Part shown: positions 1 to 5,340 of the stretch, in pieces
Position numbering within the stretch: the stretch's first letter is position 1
How the letters are laid out: the number at the start of each line of letters is the position of its first letter
NCBI GenBank assembly: GCA_031272415.1
Contig: JAISTU010000170.1
Location: forward strand, 1-5,340
Reading direction: 5' to 3'
Source of the DNA: Bacteroidales bacterium
GTDB taxonomy: Bacteria; Bacteroidota; Bacteroidia; Bacteroidales; WCHB1-69
Length of the DNA stretch: 5,340 nt
Program-made: the position numbers and the translations under genes
Notes under the pieces: generated by a model
What the model was told of the DNA's origin: nothing
What the model saw: only the letters and a program-made list of their open reading frames with translations
Database searches by the model: none

Positions 1-26
1 CTCCATGCTGATAAGCAGTATCAATA

Positions 27-70
27 TTTTGCAATTGATTTGGGGGCGAATTTCTCCCCAAAATGCAAAA
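27..70. repeat. two-part inverted repeat downstream of ispE
   Basis: Two nested perfect 7-bp arms pair across this stretch. TTTTGCA (27-33) matches TGCAAAA (64-70), and TTTGGGG (39-45) matches CCCCAAA (56-62). The loop is 10 nt, and the two stems are separated by 5 nt on one side and 1 nt on the other. It lies about 115 bp past the ispE stop, where an operon terminator could sit. However, neither strand has a T-run right after the stem: the plus strand continues with A's and the minus strand with a mixed sequence. It is therefore not a canonical intrinsic terminator. It could still block 3' exonuclease or be part of a dispersed repeat. Confidence 0.5.
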
Positions 71-98
71 AAAATCTACACTCTACACTCTGAAAAAA
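56..98 (+). repeat. left copy of a dispersed repeat with CACTCT heptads
   Basis: After CCCC, the sequence reads AAAATGCAAAAAAAA (60-74), then TCT, then two exact copies of the heptad ACACTCT (78-84 and 85-91), then G and an A-run. The same ordered pieces occur on the opposite strand near 4940-5024: a G/C run, then A4-5TGCA8, then CACTCT heptads ending in G and an A-run. The right copy carries an extra insert of about 27 bp and three heptads instead of two. The matching order suggests a diverged dispersed element rather than chance low complexity, but only two copies are visible here. Confidence 0.5.
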
Positions 99-170
99 TT
101 ATAAAATACTGATAATCAAGCAGTTAAACTTTTCTCAAAATGGCAAGACCGTAGAAGTCGGGAATTATCT

Positions 171-200
171 TTATCTTTTTTGTTTTTATCTTTTTTGTTC
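171..200 (-). repeat. 15-bp tandem duplication covering the ispE stop codon
   Basis: Positions 186-200 and 171-185 are adjacent 15-bp units that differ at one position. Read on the minus strand, the first unit encodes the last four residues of IspE plus its stop (E-Q-K-R-TAA). The second, in the same frame, would encode K-Q-K-R-TAA. A fragment of a third unit (AGATAA, minus strand of 165-170) follows. The likely origin is slippage on the A-rich sequence. The effect is a spare in-frame stop just behind the real one. Confidence 0.75.
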
Positions 201-965
201 AAAAATACCATAAATTGCAGAGCCACTGCCGGATAATGAAGCATATATGGCACCTTTGCGGTATAAATCGGCTTTTATTGCTGTCAATTGCGGATATAAG
301 GGGAATAGTGTTTTTTCAAAATCATTGACAATCAAGTCTTTCCACTCTGAAAGGGGGGCTTTCAATCGCTCTTGTAAACTTGGTTGTGGAGGTGCAGAAA
401 TTATACAATTTTTGTATGCCGCTGATGTGCTGATAGTGATGGGAGGCGTGATAATATGTATATATTTGCCATTAAGTTGTTCAATATCAATCGAATGCAA
501 CTCATCTCCTTTGCCTTTGCCCAATGCGGGGCGATTTTCAATAAAAAAAGCACAATCTGACCCCAATTGAGTGGCAAAATGTTTTAATTGATTGATATTC
601 AAGTTAATAGAAAACAATTTATTGAGCAGCAACAAACAGCAAGCCGCATCAGAAGAGCCACCGCCCAGCCCCGCCATTGAGGGTATGTTTTTGTGCAAAA
701 AAATATTCACAGGGGGCAATTGATACTGTTGAGAGAGCAATTGATAGGCTTTTTCTACCAAATTTTCGCCCTTTGCTAATGGCTGCATATTCCCCGATTG
801 TTGAAAATAACAGCCCGCTTTTCGTTGTTTGGCAGGTACAATTTCCAAAACATCAGAAAAATTTTTGACAGGATAAAAAACCGTTTCAATTTCATGAAAA
901 CCATCATTGCGTTTTCCGCTGATATACAGTCCGATATTGATTTTTGCAGTGGGAAATATTACCAT
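186..965 (-). CDS. ispE: 4-diphosphocytidyl-2-C-methyl-D-erythritol kinase (IspE)
   Basis: IspE phosphorylates the 2-hydroxyl of CDP-methylerythritol with ATP in the cytosolic MEP pathway to IPP and DMAPP. The 259-residue protein is a GHMP kinase. The N-terminal segment FPTAKINIGLYI carries Lys8, matching the catalytic lysine near the N-terminus of the E. coli enzyme. The ATP-binding glycine-rich loop PSMAGLGGGSSDA is at 95-107. LGSDCAFF (134-141) supplies the presumed catalytic Asp137. A KGKGDEL stretch (150-156) follows, and the C-terminal GHMP motif LSGSGSA is at 244-250. It is slightly shorter than the E. coli protein (about 283 residues) but complete at both ends. The ATG at 963-965 puts the family motif right at the N-terminus. 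No Shine-Dalgarno sequence precedes it; the upstream bases are A/T-rich. It is the last gene of the operon, 38 bp after murF-alr. Its final codons are tandemly duplicated. Confidence 0.95.
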   Translation of the reverse strand: MVIFPTAKINIGLYISGKRNDGFHEIETVFYPVKNFSDVLEIVPAKQRKAGCYFQQSGNMQPLAKGENLVEKAYQLLSQQYQLPPVNIFLHKNIPSMAGLGGGSSDAACCLLLLNKLFSINLNINQLKHFATQLGSDCAFFIENRPALGKGKGDELHSIDIEQLNGKYIHIITPPITISTSAAYKNCIISAPPQPSLQERLKAPLSEWKDLIVNDFEKTLFPLYPQLTAIKADLYRKGAIYASLSGSGSAIYGIFEQKR

Positions 966-1003
966 GATTTTGATACTTTAAGGGTTAAAATTTACTGTTA
1001 TTA

Positions 1004-3478
1004 TCAATCTTCTACATAAATTCTTTTTACTCTTTGGGAAATTCCTGTAAGTAATTCATATTCAATCATTTGCGAAGATTTTGCTAAGGCGGGTAAAGGA
1101 TGTTCTGTTCCGAAAATAAGTACCGTATCTCCTTCTTTTGCAGACAGTTGCGTAAGGTCTATCATGCACATATCCATACATACATTGCCGATGACGGGGG
1201 CTAATTGTTGATTGACCAAAACATGGGCAATATTGCTTGCAGAACGAGGAAAACCATCCGCATAACCAATCGGAATGATACCCAAAACGGTGTCCCTCTG
1301 GGCTGTCCAAGTGCGATTGTAGCCCACCGTTTGCCCTTTGGAAATGGTTTTGATTTGAGAAATAATAGTTTTCAAAGTGGCTACATTGCTGATTTTGTGG
1401 CTGTCCGCAAAAGAATTGATGCCATACAAACCTATTCCCATTCTCACCATATCAAAATGGTAGTTCGGGAAGCGACAAATGCCTACGGTGTTGCAAATAT
1501 GGCGTAATGGCTTGTAATTCAATTCATTACAAATATAATCGTATGCTTTGTTTAATGCTGTAACTTGCAATGCCGAAAAATCATCACTTTGCGGATCATC
1601 AGCGGCAGCAAAATGTGAAAAAACACTCTCTACTACCAAACCCGAATGTTCTTTTATAATATGCAGCAAATCAGGTAGTTCGCCCTCCGAAAAACCCAAA
1701 CGATGCATCCCTGTATCAATTTTTATATGAATGTGAACGCTGTTGATTTGCGGATAAATGTCCATTCGTTTAAGTAACTGATTAAGAACACGTTGGCTAT
1801 AAATTTCAGGCTGTAAATTGTATCTCAAAATAGCATCAAAACTATTCTCTTCCGGATTCATGACCATAATGGGTACGGTGATATTTTTTTCTCGCAAAGC
1901 AATTCCCTCATCTGCATACGCAACGGCTAAATAATCAACACCATGATATTGCAACGCATTGGCTATATCAATATCTCCCGCACCGTATGCAAAGGCTTTT
2001 ACCATCGCCATTGTTTTCACCGAAGGTGCGAGAAGAGAACGATAATAATTGAAATTACTGACCAAATGGGGCAAATGAATTTCCAACACCGTTTCATGCG
2101 TTTTCAACTCCAAAAAATCGGCAATTCTTTCCAAATGAAAAGGACGAGAGCCTTTGACCAAAACTATCTCATTTTCAAGCGTATGTGTTATAAAATTAAC
2201 TAAAAAATCATCCGTAGTTTCAAAAAATTCTTTTTGCATCGAAAAAACCATAGACTGCCGACTGATAGCCTTTCCTATGCCGATAATTTTATGAACATTT
2301 TTGCTTTCCAATAAATAATTCACTTTTTCATACAATTCAGACTCCATTTGTCGGCTTTGCAAAATATCGGACAAAATGACCGTCTTTTTGGAAAATTGTT
2401 GCTGATTATTCATCAAATCAAGCGCAATTTGCAACGAATTGATGTCTGAATTGTAAGTGTCGTTGATAATCATGCAACGATTGATACCGTCTTTAAATTC
2501 CAATCGCATCGCAATCGGCGTTAAAAGCGATAATCTATTGTAAATCAATTCATTATCATATCCTAACAGCAACATGCAAGCCCAACAATGAATGGTGTTT
2601 TCTATCGCCGCATCATCTGAAAAAGGAATACTTACAGAAATAGTTTTTGCTTTATAAATCCCCTTTATAATTGTTTGATTTTGAGCCTTTTTCACCTCTT
2701 TAATCCATAAATTGGCATCTTTTTTACGAAAAGACCAACAAAAAAGGTGAATCTTTTTAGTCAATCCGCTACGCAATAAGGCTTCCGTGATAACACTTTG
2801 GTCAGAATTATAAATTAAAGTCTCAACATTGCAAAAAAGATTTAATTTTTCCCCCGCTTTTTGGCGAATATCAATAAAAGATTCGTCATGGGCAGCCCCA
2901 ATATTGGTAAAAATGCCGATAGTAGGCTGAATAATTTCTGCCAAACTTCCCATTTCATTGGGTTGAGAAATGCCTGCCTCAAAAATTCCCAACTTGTCAT
3001 CTTCGCTAATTTTCCAAATCGAAAGCGGCACGCCAATTTGAGAATTGAAACTGTTGGGGGAATAGGCTATCTTTTTGTCGGGACATAGCAACTGATAAAG
3101 CCATTCTTTGACAGTCGTTTTGCCATTGCTGCCGGCAATTCCGATAACAGGCAATTTGAATTTTTGCCGATGATATTTTGCCAAAGATTGCAACGCCGAC
3201 AAGGTATCTTTCACTATTACAAAATTAGCCTTCGGATAATCCTTTATTTTTCCCTTAAAATCTTGACGGACAATGAAATTCACAATCCCTTTTTCATACA
3301 CATCACCAATATATTTATGCCCATCATTTTTATGGGTTTTAATAGCAAAAAACAAAACATCATCTTTCCCTTGTGTTTTGCGACTATCGTATGCCAAATC
3401 AACAATAACATGACTGTTTTCATTCTGCACAATCAATTGACCGCCAACTATTTCCGAAATTTGAGATAATGTATACAT
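1004..3478 (-). CDS. murF-alr: bifunctional MurF (UDP-MurNAc-tripeptide:D-Ala-D-Ala ligase) / alanine racemase
   Basis: This is an 824-residue fusion. The N-terminal half (about 1-460) is MurF, which uses ATP to add D-Ala-D-Ala to UDP-MurNAc-tripeptide. It shows the P-loop GSNGKTT (116-122), E167 in the EAG motif, TNIGAAH (191-197), K211 in KLNLF as a candidate carbamylated lysine, NDTYNSD (339-345) and VKGSRPFHLERI (441-452). The C-terminal half (about 463-824) is a complete PLP-dependent alanine racemase converting L-Ala to D-Ala. It has the Schiff-base Lys494 in VKAFAYG, KIDTGMHRLGF (586-596) with Arg593, the PLP-contacting Arg679 in VRMGIGLYG, the second catalytic base Tyr739 in GYADGFPR, and CMDM (767-770). 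Such fusions are known in Bacteroidota. I chose the ATG at 3476-3478, giving MYTLSQI; an in-frame TTG at 3485-3487 would add three residues. The protein acts in the cytosol. The gene follows the nucleotidyltransferase by 45 bp, with no promoter visible in the gap. Both active sites look intact. Confidence 0.95.
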   Translation of the reverse strand: MYTLSQISEIVGGQLIVQNENSHVIVDLAYDSRKTQGKDDVLFFAIKTHKNDGHKYIGDVYEKGIVNFIVRQDFKGKIKDYPKANFVIVKDTLSALQSLAKYHRQKFKLPVIGIAGSNGKTTVKEWLYQLLCPDKKIAYSPNSFNSQIGVPLSIWKISEDDKLGIFEAGISQPNEMGSLAEIIQPTIGIFTNIGAAHDESFIDIRQKAGEKLNLFCNVETLIYNSDQSVITEALLRSGLTKKIHLFCWSFRKKDANLWIKEVKKAQNQTIIKGIYKAKTISVSIPFSDDAAIENTIHCWACMLLLGYDNELIYNRLSLLTPIAMRLEFKDGINRCMIINDTYNSDINSLQIALDLMNNQQQFSKKTVILSDILQSRQMESELYEKVNYLLESKNVHKIIGIGKAISRQSMVFSMQKEFFETTDDFLVNFITHTLENEIVLVKGSRPFHLERIADFLELKTHETVLEIHLPHLVSNFNYYRSLLAPSVKTMAMVKAFAYGAGDIDIANALQYHGVDYLAVAYADEGIALREKNITVPIMVMNPEENSFDAILRYNLQPEIYSQRVLNQLLKRMDIYPQINSVHIHIKIDTGMHRLGFSEGELPDLLHIIKEHSGLVVESVFSHFAAADDPQSDDFSALQVTALNKAYDYICNELNYKPLRHICNTVGICRFPNYHFDMVRMGIGLYGINSFADSHKISNVATLKTIISQIKTISKGQTVGYNRTWTAQRDTVLGIIPIGYADGFPRSASNIAHVLVNQQLAPVIGNVCMDMCMIDLTQLSAKEGDTVLIFGTEHPLPALAKSSQMIEYELLTGISQRVKRIYVED

Positions 3479-3523
3479 TTTAGACAATTAAAACTTAAAA
3501 AAAATAATTTATCAACTTCATCT

Positions 3524-3823
3524 TTAACCATAAATCAATTTTTTATTTCTATCTATTGAGCGGCGAAGTATCGGATTTTTTATAGTCTTTTCTTCCACCA
3601 AATCAACAGGACGTTTAAACAATACCTCCAAAGCCTCCTTTAATGCAATGTAATTATTAAAATAATCATAAAGATTTACTTCTCCAAAACTTACAAGACA
3701 ATCAATATCACTCTCTTGTGCAAAATTGTTCGTAAGAACAGAGCCAAACAAATACATATTTTCTACATTATGCTCTTTGCAAATTTTTGCAATCATCTCT
3801 TTGTCTATTGTTACTGCATACAT
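3524..3823 (-). CDS. MNT-type minimal nucleotidyltransferase (MntA-like), no adjacent HEPN partner
   Basis: This 99-residue protein has the minimal nucleotidyltransferase (pol-beta superfamily) fold signature. YLFGS ends at Gly27-Ser28, followed by Asp39 and Asp41 in ESDIDCLV. That spacing is GS-x10-D-x-D, as in MntA antitoxins. A third acidic residue is Asp74 in RPVDLV. All three metal-binding acids are present, so it is probably active. Characterised MntA proteins transfer AMP from ATP onto a HEPN-domain RNase (HepT) to silence it. No HEPN gene lies on either side: pdxA is 2 bp upstream and murF-alr 45 bp downstream. Its ATG (3821-3823) almost touches the pdxA TAG, which suggests translational coupling. 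By hand count it is about 30% G+C, against about 44% in the middle of pdxA (3961-4320), consistent with later acquisition. However, the start of murF is also AT-rich. The true target is unknown, and some family members act without a HepT partner. Confidence 0.85.
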   Translation of the reverse strand: MYAVTIDKEMIAKICKEHNVENMYLFGSVLTNNFAQESDIDCLVSFGEVNLYDYFNNYIALKEALEVLFKRPVDLVEEKTIKNPILRRSIDRNKKLIYG

Positions 3824-3825
3824 AT

Positions 3826-4860
3826 CTAATCATTCTTTGGTTTTGAATTTAAGGCATAATTTTGACGGTTTTTGAATATATCGCACGCTAAATATATTGC
3901 ATTGCGAAACGAGTTTGGGGATGCTGAATTTTTCCCTGCAATGTCGTATGCTGTGCCGTGAGCAGGCGATGTACGCACATATTGCAAGCCTGCCGTATAA
4001 TTAACCCCTTCTCCATTTGATAACAACTTAAAAGGCAACATAGACTGGTCGTGATACATGCCCAAAACAGCGTCAAAATGCAGATATTCACCACTGCCGA
4101 AAAGTCCGTCCGCTGCATACGGTCCAAAGGCATAAATTCCGTCATTAAAAGCCGTTTCTATGGCAGGAATGATGGCTTTTTGCTCTTCTTTCCCAAATTG
4201 ACCACCCTCACCTGCATGCGGATTGAGTGCCAAAACAGCAATGCGAGGCTTTACAATGCAAAAATCCTTAATCAAAGACTCGTTCAAAATGCGCAATTTT
4301 CCCAAAACAGCATCTTTGGTAATCTTTTCCGGCACCTGCGAAAGTGGCAAATGGGTCGTAACTGTTCCAATTTTAAGTTTATCGGCAACCATTAACATCA
4401 AATAATTAGTGGTATTGCAAGCAGCGGCTAAATATTCCGTATGACCTGTAAAGTTCTCCATATCAATATTTTTCTTGTTGATAGGAGCGGTAACAAGTAC
4501 ATCAATTTTTTTGCTAATCCAATATTGAACGGCAGTAGTGAGCGATTTGAGTGACATTTTTCCTGCCAAAGGAGTAACTTCACCCAATTCAATTTTCAAT
4601 TCTTCGTCCGTAATGTTGTACATATTAGGTTTTTTGCGGGATAATTGATTGATTTGCCGTGCTACATTAAAAGTAAAATCCGATAAACCTTTAATCGTTT
4701 TTCGGTGATAAGAAGCCGCTTTGGACGAGCCAAATACCACCGGCGTACATATCTCCATCATTTGCGGGTCTGATAATACTTTTGTAATTATCTCATAACC
4801 AATCCCATTTATATCTCCATGCGTAATACCTACTGTAATTTGTTTTTCCGTTTCTGACAT
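3826..4860 (-). CDS. pdxA: 4-hydroxythreonine-4-phosphate dehydrogenase (PdxA)
   Basis: PdxA oxidises 4-phosphohydroxy-L-threonine with NAD+. After decarboxylation this gives 3-amino-2-oxopropyl phosphate, which PdxJ condenses with DXP to make pyridoxine phosphate. The 344-residue protein carries the N-terminal GITHGDINGIG (11-21), APINKK (125-130), FTGHTEYLA (137-145) with the substrate-contacting His140, and the three presumed metal-binding histidines: His170 (TTHLPL), His215 (LNPHAGEGG) and His270 (YHDQSMLPFK). The conserved block RTSPAHGTAYDIAGK (296-310) follows. Length is a little over the E. coli protein (329). I chose the ATG at 4858-4860, giving MSETEKQ. An in-frame GTG at 4909-4911 would add 17 residues unlike the family and would run across the predicted promoter. 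It is the first gene of the operon, with A-rich sequence and no Shine-Dalgarno motif upstream. It supplies the cofactor used by the racemase two genes downstream. Confidence 0.95.
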   Translation of the reverse strand: MSETEKQITVGITHGDINGIGYEIITKVLSDPQMMEICTPVVFGSSKAASYHRKTIKGLSDFTFNVARQINQLSRKKPNMYNITDEELKIELGEVTPLAGKMSLKSLTTAVQYWISKKIDVLVTAPINKKNIDMENFTGHTEYLAAACNTTNYLMLMVADKLKIGTVTTHLPLSQVPEKITKDAVLGKLRILNESLIKDFCIVKPRIAVLALNPHAGEGGQFGKEEQKAIIPAIETAFNDGIYAFGPYAADGLFGSGEYLHFDAVLGMYHDQSMLPFKLLSNGEGVNYTAGLQYVRTSPAHGTAYDIAGKNSASPNSFRNAIYLACDIFKNRQNYALNSKPKND

Positions 4861-4900
4861 GTTTTTTCTGTAATTTTTAAAATAACTGCTTACGATTTTA

Positions 4901-4908
4901 CAAAAATA
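4901..4908 (-). promoter_or_regulatory. predicted Bacteroidota -7 element for pdxA operon
   Basis: Read on the minus strand this is TATTTTTG, a full match to the TAnnTTTG element used by the primary sigma factor of Bacteroidota. Transcription would begin near 4895 and leave a leader of about 35 nt before the pdxA ATG. I do not find a TTG/TTTG at the usual distance upstream. The nearest, at 4920-4922 on the plus-strand numbering, is only 11 nt away, so the -33 half is weak or absent. The region is AT-rich, so a chance match is possible. Confidence 0.5.
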
Positions 4909-4939
4909 CACAATTTTTTCAATTAAAAGTTAAAAAACC

Positions 4940-5024
4940 TTTTTTTTCAGAGTGGAGAGTGAAGAGTGGAGCGATTTTAGATTTACGATTTTAGATTTTT
5001 CTTTTTTTTGCATTTTTGCCCCCC
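4940..5024 (-). repeat. right copy of the dispersed repeat with CACTCT heptads
   Basis: On the minus strand this reads a G-run plus C (5024-5018), A5TGCA8, a short A-rich link, the 13-bp repeats, then three heptads CCACTCT, TCACTCT, CCACTCT ending in G (plus-strand 4969-4948), and finally an A8 run (4947-4940). The order and orientation mirror the element at 56-98, so the two copies face each other across the operon. The insert between the A-run and the heptads is the part missing from the left copy. Confidence 0.5.
4972..4998. repeat. 13-bp perfect direct repeat, period 14
   Basis: CGATTTTAGATTT occurs at 4972-4984 and again at 4986-4998, separated by one base. It sits inside the right copy of the dispersed element and is absent from the left copy, so it probably arose by local duplication or slippage. 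Confidence 0.8.
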
Positions 5025-5026
5025 TG

Positions 5027-5131
5027 TCTAAACTGTGATTTGGAATGATTTGAATGATTTGTGTGATTATCTATAATCACAATTTTAAAATCATGCTAAT
5101 CACATCAATCATACGAAAATCAAAGTTCAGA
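5027..5131. repeat. long imperfect palindrome built of TGATT / AATCA units
   Basis: The left arm carries TGATT at 5036, 5046, 5055 and 5064 (steps of 10, 9 and 9). The right arm carries its complement AATCA at 5075, 5089, 5098, 5107 and 5118 (steps of 14, 9, 9 and 11). The centre is a perfect hairpin, TGTGATTAT (5062-5070) against ATAATCACA (5073-5081). The outer edges TCTAAACT (5027-5034) and AGTTCAGA (5124-5131) pair at 7 of 8 positions. The whole can fold as one long interrupted hairpin with regularly spaced short stems. It lies upstream of both divergent promoters, so it is not a terminator for either visible gene. It looks like a dispersed palindromic or MITE-like element; I see no clear target-site duplication. 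Confidence 0.7.
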
Positions 5132-5210
5132 AAAAAAACTCGAAAATTTTTTCTCCTTGACAATCAACAAATTATAAAATAATTGCAAATTTTTTTTCGC
5201 AAAATTAACT

Positions 5211-5238
5211 TTTGTATCGAAAAAAAAGTGTATCTTTG
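5211..5238 (+). promoter_or_regulatory. predicted Bacteroidota promoter for the rightward gene
   Basis: TATCTTTG at 5231-5238 fits the TAnnTTTG -7 element exactly, and TTTG at 5211-5214 can serve as the -33 element. The 16-nt spacing between them is slightly shorter than usual. A transcript would start near 5243-5246, about 35 nt before the first ATG at 5280. An A-run fills the spacer. Confidence 0.65.
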
Positions 5239-5245
5239 CAAAAGG

Positions 5246-5276
5246 CTTGACGATGTTGTCAAGGTAATTTTTTTTT
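5246..5276 (+). promoter_or_regulatory. leader hairpin followed by a T9 tract
   Basis: CTTGAC (5246-5251) and GTCAAG (5258-5263) form a perfect 6-bp stem with a 6-nt loop. Four bases later a run of nine T's (5268-5276) ends three bases before the ATG at 5280. With the predicted start site at about 5243-5246, the stem would sit at the very 5' end of the mRNA. It could be a 5' stabilising stem, a weak attenuator or a dyad operator overlapping the start site. The stem is short, so a strong terminator is unlikely. Confidence 0.4.
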
Positions 5277-5279
5277 CAA

Positions 5280-5340
5280 ATGTATAGAAATATTGAAAAA
5301 ATGACAAAAGTCGAAGACAATTTGGATGCATGTAAGTCAT
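5280..5340 (+). CDS. 5' end of an unidentified rightward gene (runs off the window)
   Basis: An open frame begins at ATG 5280-5282 and stays open to the edge, about 20 codons (MYRNIEKMTKVEDN and onward). A second in-frame ATG at 5301-5303 would give MTKVEDNLDACKS. It has A-rich sequence just before it, which suits Bacteroidota initiation, so either start is possible. A good promoter lies about 40 bp upstream, which is the main support. Too little sequence is present to recognise a family. Confidence 0.5.
   Translation, partial: MYRNIEKMTKVEDNLDACKS

Larger units (their letters stand above)
4861..5279. other. divergent intergenic region, repeat-rich, no gene seen
   Basis: This 419-bp stretch separates the leftward pdxA operon from the rightward gene at the window edge. 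I see no credible coding sequence in it. From left to right it holds the pdxA promoter, a poly-T run, heptad repeats, a 13-bp direct repeat, a T-rich stretch ending in a C-run, a palindrome of about 105 nt, an AT-rich segment with A and T tracts (5131-5210), the rightward promoter and a leader hairpin. Each is described separately. Confidence 0.8.

Noticed and set aside
1..6. Minus-strand ATG at 4-6 as the start of a gene following ispE
   Set aside because: Only two codons lie in the window and no TAnnTTTG element is seen before it.
1..93. Open plus-strand reading frame to a TGA at 91-93, possibly the tail of a gene entering from the left
   Set aside because: It is only 30 codons, runs through the inverted repeat and heptad repeats, and a second frame is also open over the same stretch, so there is no coding evidence.
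1205..2203. Plus-strand open frames within murF-alr (for example 1205-1507 and 1943-2203)
   Set aside because: They are antisense to a well-supported gene with intact motifs and show no recognisable protein features of their own.
4051..4405. Plus-strand open frames within pdxA
   Set aside because: They lie antisense to conserved PdxA motifs and have no independent start signals.
4861..4911. Seventeen-residue N-terminal extension of PdxA from a GTG at 4909-4911
   Set aside because: The extension does not resemble PdxA N-termini and overlaps the predicted -7 element; the ATG at 4858-4860 fits the family.
4948..5131. CRISPR-like array from the heptads, 13-bp repeats and TGATT units
   Set aside because: The units are too short and too close, there are no uniform spacers of 25-40 nt, and no cas gene is present.
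5157..5185. TTGACA at 5157-5162 with a TAAT-like sequence about 17 bp later, resembling an E. coli sigma-70 promoter
   Set aside because: Bacteroidota primary sigma factors use TTTG/TAnnTTTG instead, the -10 match is poor, and a better fitting promoter lies closer to the gene.

Overview
The window looks like a low-GC chromosomal segment from a member of the Bacteroidota. Three observations point there: a single protein joining MurF and alanine racemase, the TAnnTTTG promoter elements ahead of the outermost genes, and A-rich sequence instead of Shine-Dalgarno motifs before the start codons. I cannot place it below phylum level. No tRNA, rRNA, CRISPR array, insertion sequence or phage gene is visible.

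Layout. Positions 1-185 are non-coding and hold a two-part inverted repeat, a short CACTCT heptad repeat and a 15-bp duplication abutting the ispE stop. Positions 186-4860 hold four genes, all on the minus strand and tightly spaced, read in the order pdxA, an MNT-type nucleotidyltransferase, murF-alr, ispE. The gaps are 2, 45 and 38 bp. I see no TAnnTTTG element in either longer gap, so a single transcript from the promoter near 4905 is the simplest reading. Positions 4861-5279 are a 419-bp divergent intergenic region rich in repeats. It holds the pdxA promoter, a heptad repeat related to the one at the left edge, a 13-bp direct repeat, a roughly 105-nt palindrome and a promoter for a rightward gene that starts at about 5280 and runs off the window.

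How the genes fit together. PdxA makes the PLP precursor 3-amino-2-oxopropyl phosphate in the DXP-dependent route. PLP is the cofactor of the racemase half of MurF-Alr. That half makes D-Ala, which reaches the MurF half as D-Ala-D-Ala after Ddl. IspE belongs to the MEP isoprenoid pathway, which starts from the DXP that PLP synthesis also uses and ultimately supplies the undecaprenyl carrier for peptidoglycan. The block is therefore coherent as cofactor, cell-wall precursor and lipid-carrier supply. The exception is the small nucleotidyltransferase: it resembles MntA antitoxins but has no HEPN (HepT) partner beside it.

I found no clearly new multi-gene system. The most unusual signals are the solitary MntA-like gene inside a housekeeping operon, the repeat-built palindrome between the divergent promoters, the related repeats in opposite orientation on both sides of the operon, and a hairpin with a T-tract at the predicted 5' end of the rightward transcript.
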